Origin: CAZFPA01 sp964520975
GTDB lineage: Bacteria > Bacillota > Negativicutes > Selenomonadales > Selenomonadaceae
Direction: 5' to 3'
DNA: 11,682 nt
NCBI GenBank assembly: GCA_964520975.1
Contig: CAZFPA010000056.1
Span: 1 to 11,682 of the forward strand
In this document: positions 1 to 5,870 of the stretch, piece after piece
Numbering within the stretch: position 1 is the stretch's first letter
Layout: each line of letters begins with the position of its first letter
Made by a program: the position numbers and the translations under genes
The notes under the pieces: model-generated
What the model was told of the DNA's origin: nothing
What the model saw: only the letters and a program-made list of their open reading frames with translations
Databases searched by the model: none

Positions 1-691
1 TCGACGGAACCGTGTAGCCATATACGCCGCTGGAAGGACGAACTTCCGGAAGCATCGTTTTCGGAACTGTGAGATAGGAAAGAAGCTGATCATCCCAATG
101 CAGTTCTCTGATATTATACATAAGAGTACGCGAAGCGTTGGAGTAATCTGTAACATGAGCTTTGCCGCCCGTGAGTTTCCAGATGAGCCAGCAGTCAATC
201 GTACCGAAAATCAGGTCGCCAGCTTCAGCTTTTGCTCTTGCACCTTCAACGTTATCGAGAATCCATTTGATTTTCGTGCCGGAGAAATAAGCATCAATGA
301 TAAGACCCGTCTTCTGCTTGAACTCGTCAACCAGGCCTTTTTTCTTGAGGTCTTCGCAGATAGGAGCCGTCTGACGGGACTGCCATACGATTGCGTTATA
401 AACCGGACGGCCCGTGTTCTTATCCCAAACAACAGCGGTTTCGCGCTGGTTCGTGATACCGATTGCTGCGATATCGCTGGCAGTAAGACCGGACTGCTCA
501 AGAGCTTCCTTCATAACTGTAGACATGCTGCTCCAGATCTCATCTGCATCATGCTCAACCCAGCCCGGGTTCGGGAAATACTGCGTGAATTCCTTCTGGG
601 AAACACCAACGATTTTGGAGTTCTCGTCGAAGATGATTGCTCTGTTGCTCGTAGTACCTGCATCCAACGCCATTACATACTTTTTAGCCAT
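1..691 (-). CDS. glpK: Glycerol kinase, N-terminal part (runs off left edge)
   Basis: Cytoplasmic FGGY-family kinase that converts glycerol and ATP to glycerol 3-phosphate, the substrate of the GlpABC complex encoded upstream. The first 230 codons are present and open to the left edge; full-length family members are about 500 residues, so roughly the C-terminal half is outside. Seen: the N-terminal phosphate-binding loop DAGTTSNR (residues 10-17), the substrate motif NQRE (81-84), the IVWQSRQT segment (101-108), the Y135 region and GTIDCWLIWKLTGG (163-176), all typical of bacterial GlpK. The ATG at 691 is preceded by a G-rich ribosome binding site (GAGGGGG, about 9 nt away). It lies about 350 bp downstream of glpC on the same strand and may have its own promoter. 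The PTS-phosphorylated histidine region and the glycerol-binding aspartate lie beyond the edge and cannot be judged. Confidence 0.96.
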   Translation of the reverse strand, partial: MAKKYVMALDAGTTSNRAIIFDENSKIVGVSQKEFTQYFPNPGWVEHDADEIWSSMSTVMKEALEQSGLTASDIAAIGITNQRETAVVWDKNTGRPVYNAIVWQSRQTAPICEDLKKKGLVDEFKQKTGLIIDAYFSGTKIKWILDNVEGARAKAEAGDLIFGTIDCWLIWKLTGGKAHVTDYSNASRTLMYNIRELHWDDQLLSYLTVPKTMLPEVRPSSGVYGYTVPS

Positions 692-738
692 TTTAATAAT
701 CCCCCTCTAAATTTTGCATTAATCAGGCATTTCCACCA

Positions 739-763
739 ATTATAGGTTTTAGAAAATGTCTGA
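739..763 (-). promoter_or_regulatory. Candidate glpK promoter (consensus -10)
   Basis: A perfect TATAAT lies at 744-739 on the minus strand, about 50 nt before the glpK start. The best -35 match is weak (TGTATT, 18-bp spacer). A second candidate further up is an extended -10, TGCTATAGT, at 808-800. Either would give glpK transcription independent of glpABC. This is a sequence call only; no transcript data. Confidence 0.4.
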
Positions 764-775
764 ATACAGCCGCTA

Positions 776-787
776 TTGGTATACCAA
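776..787. promoter_or_regulatory. Perfect 12-bp palindrome TTGGTATACCAA, possible operator
   Basis: A perfect inverted repeat sits between the two candidate glpK -10 elements, about 85-96 bp upstream of the glpK start. Its inner form (TGGT-AT-ACCA) resembles the TNGT-N-ACNA half-sites typical of GntR-family operators. The regulator is unknown and no regulator gene is in the window. Function is inference. Confidence 0.35.
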
Positions 788-941
788 AAATGTGTATAAA
801 CTATAGCAAAATCATTCTGGATTTTCCGTCGGAACATAAGGTTAAAAAAAGAGAAGCCTCCTACATGTCGTGTCGGTAAAATCCCTACGATAAAATCCCA
901 TCTCCTCCTTTCAGAGAATTTATATGAGCAAGCAGCCCGGT

Positions 942-1011
942 GACAGCGGCAATACCCTAGCGGCAGGCAGCGCCGCTGTCCGAAGCTGTCCAGCGCAGGC
1001 CGTCCAGCTTC
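942..1011 (-). repeat. Two adjacent inverted repeats after glpC
   Basis: The first repeat has 7-nt arms (GAAGCTG/CAGCTTC, 982-988 and 1005-1011). The second has 9-nt arms (GACAGCGGC/GCCGCTGTC, 942-950 and 972-980). Within the second, an alternative 6-bp stem (AGCGGC 959-964 with GCCGCT 972-977) uses the same arm, so the two folds exclude each other. No T-run follows, so this is not a standard intrinsic terminator; it may protect the 3' end of the glpABC mRNA or cause pausing. Confidence 0.5.
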
Positions 1012-1042
1012 TACCCATTCTGCTTATTTCATCAAAGGAACT

Positions 1043-2290
1043 TTATTTCTTGAATCTCTTATAGGCCTTTGCCAGGAGCTGAATCGGATGGCAGACCTTG
1101 GCATGAGTGGCATGAACAATCTGCATACGGCAGGTACCGCAATCGCAGACAACCTCATTGGCACCGCTCTCCTTGATTCTGTTGAAGAGCTCCTCGCCAA
1201 CCTTCATGGAAATCTCATACTTTTCTTTCTTGAAGCCGTAGCTACCGGACATGCCGCAGCAGCCAGCATCGGCGTTCTCGATCTCAATTCCAACCATGTC
1301 CTTGAGCATCTTGTAGGCTGGCAGGCCGATTGCCTGCGCACGCAGATGACACGGTGCATGATAGATATATTTCTTATCTTTCTTGCCAACGAAGTCATGG
1401 GAAAGCTTGCCCTTTTCTTCGAGGATTTCCAGATATTCAAAAGCGTCATAGACGTTCTGTGCGGCGTCAACCATATCCTGCTGGCTGAAGAGCTCCGCAT
1501 ATTCCTGCTTGAGCATGAGCGAGCAGCTGGTGCAGCACGCAACAACCGGGTAGCCCTTGGACTGCCAGTACTTGATGCGCTCTACATTCTTGTGGGCATG
1601 CTCCTCAGCTTCATCGAGATAGCCGGTTACGACGAGCGGCGAACCGCAGCATACAAAGGCTTCATCAACCAGGACCTCGATGTGGTTAGCCTGCATGACC
1701 TTTACAAAAGCCACGCCGACCTCAGGATCATTCGCGTTGATGTAGCAGCCCGGGAAGAATACGACCTTGTCCGGATAAGAAGTCTGCTTGATCTCCTTGA
1801 ACATATCCATGAAGTATTTCGGTGCATAAGCAGGCATATCGCGCTTGCCGGCAAGTCCCATCATGTCCAGCACGCCAAAGGCTTTGCCGAGAGACATACC
1901 GAGATTCGCAAATGTCTTGCCGAGCGGAATTGCATCCAGCTTCTTGGCCATATCCTCGCCATGAGCGAGCATCTGATCGCGCTGGGAATGCGGATGCGTG
2001 CGATAGTACTTCGCGCGCTCGAGCATGTTCAGTGTGGATACAGATACACCCGACGGGCAGGTGATATCGCAGTTTTTGCAGTTCGAGCAAAAATCCAAAG
2101 TGTTCTCTACATCGTTCGCATCGGAGAAGTGCATGCGATTATGTGCCGGGCCGACGAATTTCGGTCCTTTATATTTACGTTCAGCTTCAGTGACCGGGCA
2201 GTTTGCAATGCAGGATGTGCAGGCAAGGCAATTATCCGCCGAATCTCTAGCTCTCTCTTCTATTTCCATCTTCATACCCCTTTCCATCAT
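1043..2290 (-). CDS. glpC: Anaerobic glycerol-3-phosphate dehydrogenase subunit C
   Basis: Iron-sulphur subunit that carries electrons from GlpAB to membrane quinone. Seen in the 415-aa reading: two 4Fe-4S motifs near the N-terminus (C21-C24-C27-C31, followed by P; and C68-C71-C74-C78, followed by P), then two cysteine-rich CCG domains (C182, C214-C215, C253-C256; and C314, C344-C345, C384-C387), the layout of GlpC and related heterodisulfide-reductase-type proteins. There is no clear transmembrane helix, so membrane contact is probably peripheral. The start is uncertain: the ATG at 2290 overlaps the glpB stop (ATGA) but lacks a ribosome binding site, whereas the ATG at 2269 (residue 8) has AAGGGG 7 nt upstream and may be the true start, giving 408 aa. 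It is the last gene of glpABC. Confidence 0.95.
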   Translation of the reverse strand: MMERGMKMEIEERARDSADNCLACTSCIANCPVTEAERKYKGPKFVGPAHNRMHFSDANDVENTLDFCSNCKNCDITCPSGVSVSTLNMLERAKYYRTHPHSQRDQMLAHGEDMAKKLDAIPLGKTFANLGMSLGKAFGVLDMMGLAGKRDMPAYAPKYFMDMFKEIKQTSYPDKVVFFPGCYINANDPEVGVAFVKVMQANHIEVLVDEAFVCCGSPLVVTGYLDEAEEHAHKNVERIKYWQSKGYPVVACCTSCSLMLKQEYAELFSQQDMVDAAQNVYDAFEYLEILEEKGKLSHDFVGKKDKKYIYHAPCHLRAQAIGLPAYKMLKDMVGIEIENADAGCCGMSGSYGFKKEKYEISMKVGEELFNRIKESGANEVVCDCGTCRMQIVHATHAKVCHPIQLLAKAYKRFKK

Positions 2291-3528
2291 GCCATAGCCG
2301 CTTTATAGGCAGATGACAAAGCAACGCCGTTGCCAGAATGTTCAAAGCAGAAATCATAGCCGCTCAAATCGCGTCCGACAACATAAACGTTCTCGAGTAC
2401 GCAGTTACCCGCCTCATCGACGGCCCGGAGCGATGCGTCTGTTCTCACGCCAGCTTTGGCAAAGGTCTGCTTCTGCGAGGAGAAGAGCTGTTCGTTGACC
2501 CATCTTTCCTCAACGCAGTCCGCCTCTACCGGCAGGCCGAATACGACCTCATTGGTCTCGCCAAAATCACGCATGGTGATACCGCCGCTATAGAAGCCGC
2601 CTGTTGCGAGTATGAAGCGATCCGCCTCATATTTCTTGTCGCGGACTTCGCCGCCAGCTACGACAGCCTTGCAAACCTTACCGTCAACGACCGAACCATG
2701 CGCCTTGATATTCTCAACAACTTCAACGCCATGCTTGCGCAGTGCGTTCAGCAGCATATCGCGTACGCGAAGGCCATTTGTGGAAGGCGGCATGCCAGTG
2801 GTCTCAACCACCGGGCAGCCAAGAGCAGCAACGAACTTCTTGTAAACGTCATTGCCTTTGGTACCGAGGATTGCCGGTACAATGAACACCTTGCCGCTGC
2901 CTGCCTGGGATTTGAGCTGGCTTACAGCCTCGCCGAAGCCCTTCTCCGTATCCATCCAGCGAGCTACATCGAGGGTCGTGAGATCACGGCCGCCCGTGAT
3001 GTGCGTATCGAGCGTGCAGGTGGTATATTTCTTATCCTTGCCAAGCCATTCCGGCAATGTCTTTGCAACGAGGTCTACATAGTAGTCCTTGAGGTCCTTG
3101 ACGCCGACGAGAACGATCTCGGCTGCATCAAAGCACGCATTGCCCTGCATGGATTCCGGCACGAGGCAGGTCGGCTTCATCGTGCCGACAGCCGTGACAA
3201 TCCACTGCTGCTTGTCGAGGGAGCCAACAAACGGCAGGCCCTCTTTTTCCGTGAAGTCCAGGAAGAATTTCACAGCATCCTGAATGCTCGGGATACCGAT
3301 CTTCTTGTACGGATGCTCGGCCGGTACAGTGGCCAGAGCCTGGGCCGGCGAAGCAACAGCTGCGCCCTTTTCATCATAGCCAATGATATCTACGACACCG
3401 CTGTTGAGCGGAAACGTGCCCGCACCATAAGAAAGCAGTGTAACCTTTTTATTTTTCTCAGCACTTACGAGCGCTGCAATCAAACCGGCAAATCCGCTGC
3501 CGATAACAACTACATCTGATTTGCTCAT
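2287..3528 (-). CDS. glpB: Anaerobic glycerol-3-phosphate dehydrogenase subunit B
   Basis: Flavoprotein subunit that forms the catalytic heterodimer with GlpA and hands electrons to GlpC. At 413 aa it is close to the E. coli GlpB length. Seen: an N-terminal dinucleotide-binding motif G10-S-G12-F-A-G15 after a hydrophobic strand (VVVIGSGFAG), a second FAD-domain segment RFILATGGFYSGG late in the protein, and a C-terminal NVYVVGRDLSGYD...SGNGVAL segment typical of the closing FAD-binding part. The ATG overlaps the glpA stop by 4 bp (ATGA, 3525-3528), and GGAGGT lies 8 nt upstream inside the last glpA codons, so translation is coupled. The downstream end meets glpC. Confidence 0.95.
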   Translation of the reverse strand: MSKSDVVVIGSGFAGLIAALVSAEKNKKVTLLSYGAGTFPLNSGVVDIIGYDEKGAAVASPAQALATVPAEHPYKKIGIPSIQDAVKFFLDFTEKEGLPFVGSLDKQQWIVTAVGTMKPTCLVPESMQGNACFDAAEIVLVGVKDLKDYYVDLVAKTLPEWLGKDKKYTTCTLDTHITGGRDLTTLDVARWMDTEKGFGEAVSQLKSQAGSGKVFIVPAILGTKGNDVYKKFVAALGCPVVETTGMPPSTNGLRVRDMLLNALRKHGVEVVENIKAHGSVVDGKVCKAVVAGGEVRDKKYEADRFILATGGFYSGGITMRDFGETNEVVFGLPVEADCVEERWVNEQLFSSQKQTFAKAGVRTDASLRAVDEAGNCVLENVYVVGRDLSGYDFCFEHSGNGVALSSAYKAAMA

Positions 3529-5132
3529 TCCGGTCTACCTCCATTTACGTTAAACACCAATTCATAAAGGCCTCTGGTCATTTCAGTCTCACGCAGAGTC
3601 TTGCCTGACATAACCGGACGAATGCCCTTCCATCTTGCCTGGAGGAAGCCCTTCATCTGACCCAGCGGATCCTTGGAGGCTTCGAGATTATCGAAACGGG
3701 AGAGTGCAGCTGCACTGCGCAGTGCACAGAAGTTGCCCTGGCAGGTTCCCATGCCCAGGCGGGTTCTTCTTCTCACATCGCTGATGATATGGCTGGTCGG
3801 CAGAGCAGCGATTTCCTCAAGCTCGGCGAGTGTAACGTTCTCACATTCGCAGATGACTTCGCGGGTCTCCGGCTTCTCTTCCATTCTCTTGACGACATTG
3901 CTGAAGCGTTCCGTACCAAGACGGGTTGCTGCAAGGTTGACGCCGAATGCCGGGAAGTATTTGCGAGCGGCCTTCTTCTCTGCATCCGGAACTTCCGGAA
4001 CCAGAGCCTCTTCGGCTGTACGGCATTTTTCGTGATTGCCGAGCTTCGGGCAAAGCTTGTCGCAGAGCTTCTCAGCCATGAGACGATACGTAGTGAACTT
4101 ACCGCCGCAGATGGTCATCATGCCCTTCAGGCCCTCATCCTCATGATCGAGGATAACGAATCCGCGGGAAGCATTACGGCCTGTATCACCCGATGCGCTG
4201 TAAAGCGGACGGGAGCCGGCGAATACACGCAGGATACGATAGTCGCGCAGGCGCTCAAACACCTGTACACCGGTCTTCATGAGGTTCTCGACCTCATCCC
4301 AGGAAGTATGCGTATCTTCCGGATCTGGAATCGTGATGGAAGAAGTACCGAGAATCGTAATCGAGCCATGCGGTACGAAAATATCACCATCAGCCGGCTT
4401 GCGCAGACGGTTTACAACACGGCTGGCAATACGCTGATTGAAAGCGATGAGTGTGCCCTTGGAAGGCTTTACATTGACCTCGAGGCCGGCGAGCTCGGAA
4501 ACAAATCCGCACCACGGACCCGAAGCGTTGACCAGCATATCGCAGCCGATCACATATTCTTCTTTAGAGAAATAGTCGCGTACATTGACGCCCTTTACGA
4601 CACCGTTTTCGACAACAATGCCGATGGCCTCTGTATAGGTCTTTACACGGCCGCCGTAGCGCTTTGCCGACTCAACATTCTGCCAGGACATGCGGAAACC
4701 ATCGATAGCGGCATCCGGCACACGATAGGCAGCGACGAGCTTCGGTGAAAGATTCGGCTCAATGCGTCTCGCTTCTTCCGGGCTGATCTGGATGGCTTCG
4801 ATGCCGCTGGCTGCACAACCCGCAACCCACTTCTGCTCGAATTCCGGATCATCGCCATCGAGGCGTACAAAAAGGCCCTCTGTAGCTTCTACACAGGACG
4901 TACCGATCTTACGCAGGATCGTGTTCTCAATGATACACTCTCTTGCAGCTTCCTGGTCCTTTACCGCATATCTTGCACCGCTATGCAGCAGGCCATGGTA
5001 ACGCGAGCTGGCGCCGTTTACCATATCACGCTTTTCGATCAGCAGAGCGTCCACGCCGCGCATCGACAAATCGCGCAAAATACCAACACCAGTAGCTCCG
5101 CCACCAATAATGACGACTGTAGCTTTTTCCAT
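3525..5132 (-). CDS. glpA: Anaerobic glycerol-3-phosphate dehydrogenase subunit A
   Basis: Catalytic FAD subunit that oxidises sn-glycerol 3-phosphate to dihydroxyacetone phosphate. The 535-aa protein has a DAO-type FAD domain starting with VVIIGGGATGVG (G10, G12, G15) and LIEKRDMVNGASSR (31-44), the VNASGPWCG segment (201-209) and the LRVFAGSRPL segment (301-310). These are followed by a C-terminal BFD-like 2Fe-2S domain with C428, C430, C464 and C469. That C-terminal extension separates GlpA from the shorter aerobic GlpD. The ATG at 5132 has GGGGGA about 6 nt upstream. It is the first gene of glpABC, with a leader of about 355 nt if the promoter at 5524-5496 is used. No twin-arginine or secretion signal is present; the enzyme works on the cytoplasmic face of the membrane. 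Confidence 0.96.
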   Translation of the reverse strand: MEKATVVIIGGGATGVGILRDLSMRGVDALLIEKRDMVNGASSRYHGLLHSGARYAVKDQEAARECIIENTILRKIGTSCVEATEGLFVRLDGDDPEFEQKWVAGCAASGIEAIQISPEEARRIEPNLSPKLVAAYRVPDAAIDGFRMSWQNVESAKRYGGRVKTYTEAIGIVVENGVVKGVNVRDYFSKEEYVIGCDMLVNASGPWCGFVSELAGLEVNVKPSKGTLIAFNQRIASRVVNRLRKPADGDIFVPHGSITILGTSSITIPDPEDTHTSWDEVENLMKTGVQVFERLRDYRILRVFAGSRPLYSASGDTGRNASRGFVILDHEDEGLKGMMTICGGKFTTYRLMAEKLCDKLCPKLGNHEKCRTAEEALVPEVPDAEKKAARKYFPAFGVNLAATRLGTERFSNVVKRMEEKPETREVICECENVTLAELEEIAALPTSHIISDVRRRTRLGMGTCQGNFCALRSAAALSRFDNLEASKDPLGQMKGFLQARWKGIRPVMSGKTLRETEMTRGLYELVFNVNGGRPE

Positions 5133-5300
5133 AACAATCCCCCATTTTCCCGTAATACTAAAGGTAATCGCCGCATCCTATACACAAGAGAATGCCGATC
5201 CCTTCTCTGGCTCCCCCCTGGGACATCACGGCTGCCCCGCAGCCAAATGCTATAATTGCAGGATACGAAAAACACTTTAAAAGAATAAATTTACAGCAAA

Positions 5301-5407
5301 GGTGCACCGTCTGCCTGAAATTATGTTCAGTGGACTTTTCGCCGTTCCGACGCCCGCAACCGCAGGCGTTTCCTGGCTCTAATCGCCAAATCTTCATGAC
5401 ATGCACC
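5301..5407 (-). ncRNA. Candidate structured leader RNA of glpABC (class unknown)
   Basis: A GC-rich island in an AT-rich leader folds as a closed multi-helix element on the minus strand. P1 pairs GGTGCATGTC (5407-5398) with GACGGTGCACC (5311-5301), about 10 bp with one bulged G. P2 is TTTGGC/GCCAGG around a 7-nt loop. P3 is an 8-bp ACGCCTGC-GGTT-GCGGGCGT hairpin. P4 is CTGAA-CATAAT-TTCAG. P1, P2 and P3 contain G-U wobbles that would be A-C mismatches on the other strand, so the minus orientation, that of glpA, is favoured. It lies about 170 nt upstream of glpA and downstream of a good promoter. I cannot match it to a riboswitch family I know. The fold is by eye; function is inference. Confidence 0.4.
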
Positions 5408-5495
5408 GTTGAATGATTTTTCATATTTTTTGCATTTCCACGTTTTTGTTCATAATGTAAAAATGCATCAATACAAAATTTCATCTTTATGAATT

Positions 5496-5524
5496 ATCTT
5501 ATAACATTATTGGTAATTAGTCAA
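5496..5524 (-). promoter_or_regulatory. Probable sigma-A-type promoter for glpABC
   Basis: The -35 TTGACT (5524-5519) and -10 TAAGAT (5501-5496) are separated by exactly 17 bp, in AT-rich DNA and in the glpA orientation. Transcription would start near 5489 and give an untranslated leader of about 355 nt that includes the structured element. It matches consensus better than anything closer to glpA. Confidence 0.55.
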
Positions 5525-5587
5525 TACAAAATAATATATATATTTTTATATTTTCTCATAATTCACTTTTCTCCTCCGCACAAATGT

Positions 5588-5614
5588 AAAAACCAAAACT
5601 ATTTCTCATAGTTT
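5588..5614 (-). terminator. Probable intrinsic terminator at the end of the small ORF
   Basis: A 7-bp stem AAACTAT (5614-5608) / ATAGTTT (5602-5596) with loop GAGAA is followed on the minus strand by TGG and five T residues. The stop codon of the small ORF lies within the 3' arm. The stem is AT-rich and so modest in strength. It would separate the small ORF from the glpA promoter just downstream. Confidence 0.45.
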
Positions 5615-5796
5615 CCCTTCAATATAATATCCGCTAAAACCAGCCAAGGAATCACTCTTGCCCCAAAATCATTTTCGCTAAAAACTCCAGGCTTTCCTTT
5701 TACTGCCTTTCCCTGTATAATTTTATAGGTAGCAGAATTTTGCCCACGCGATGAAAAAGTATGCTCGCGATCGGTTGTACAGATGTAAGTTTTCAT
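5599..5796 (-). CDS. Possible small hypothetical protein, 65 aa
   Basis: An unbroken frame from ATG 5796 to TAG encodes a 65-residue, basic, soluble-looking protein (starts MKTYICTTDREHTF, ends VIPWLVLADIILKGNYEK). The composition looks protein-like and differs from the antisense shadows elsewhere, and a terminator-like hairpin sits exactly at its stop codon, which supports a real transcript end. Against it: no ribosome binding site before ATG 5796 or the TTG at 5811, and its start overlaps the metN promoter on the other strand. Codon use is more AT-rich than the neighbouring operons, so it could be a recent arrival, a degraded remnant or chance. I do not recognise a family. Confidence 0.35.
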   Translation of the reverse strand: MKTYICTTDREHTFSSRGQNSATYKIIQGKAVKGKPGVFSENDFGARVIPWLVLADIILKGNYEK

Positions 5797-5824
5797 TGAC
5801 GTAACGCGCAAGCTATGCTAATAT
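5796..5824 (+). promoter_or_regulatory. metNIQ promoter
   Basis: The -35 TTGACG (5796-5801) and -10 TAATAT (5819-5824) have a 17-bp spacer, and the TGC just before the -10 makes an extended -10. Transcription would begin around 5831, leaving a leader of about 40 nt before metN. That is too short for a SAM riboswitch or T-box, so regulation, if any, should act at the DNA level. Confidence 0.7.
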
Positions 5825-5870
5825 CTAAAACATATAGGAATACAATGAATTATCGGGAAGTGAATAATCT

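Larger units (their letters stand above)
692..1042. other. glpC-glpK intergenic region, no gene seen
   Basis: This 351-bp spacer has no credible coding sequence. Read on the minus strand from glpC toward glpK it holds: a GC-rich block with two inverted repeats (1011-982 and 980-942); a direct repeat of GGGATTTTA (899-891 and 885-877, separated by 5 bp); a weak hairpin (AGGAG-GCTT-CTCTT, 862-849) followed by five more T residues that could be a leaky terminator; then an AT-rich promoter-like stretch with the TTGGTATACCAA palindrome and the glpK ribosome binding site. It probably lets glpK be expressed partly independently of glpABC. Confidence 0.7.
5133..5598. other. glpA upstream leader region
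   Basis: This 466-bp region has no convincing gene. It alternates AT-rich stretches (about 5410-5580, including a low-complexity TA run near 5531-5553) with two GC-rich islands, 5170-5250 and 5335-5400, both foldable. The region nearest glpA, read on the minus strand, holds a hairpin GGCTGC-GGG-GCAGCC (5244-5230), a hairpin AGAGAA/TTCTCT (5208-5187) and the glpA ribosome binding site (5143-5138). An unbroken frame of 108 codons (5484-5158) crosses it but has no ribosome binding site and an odd Cys/Gly-rich composition. Confidence 0.6.

Noticed and set aside
1088..3519. Long open frames on the plus strand opposite glpC and glpB (about 390-406 codons each)
   Set aside because: They mirror GlpC and GlpB, which carry full family motifs; the antisense frames have no recognisable domain or ribosome binding site and arise from codon bias in GC-rich genes.
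5341..5400. Cobalamin-riboswitch-like string (AGCCAGGAAACGCCTGC) on the minus strand
   Set aside because: It resembles the 3' conserved box, but the other boxes expected upstream of it (GGTG...CCCGC.ACTGT) are missing, and glpABC is not a usual B12-regulated operon.
5158..5484. 108-codon frame spanning the whole glpA leader on the minus strand
   Set aside because: No ribosome binding site, odd Cys/Gly-rich composition, and it crosses the strongly folded element; best seen as chance openness.
5825..5870. SAM riboswitch or T-box before metN
   Set aside because: The leader from the mapped-by-eye promoter is about 40 nt, and no conserved boxes of either class are visible upstream.
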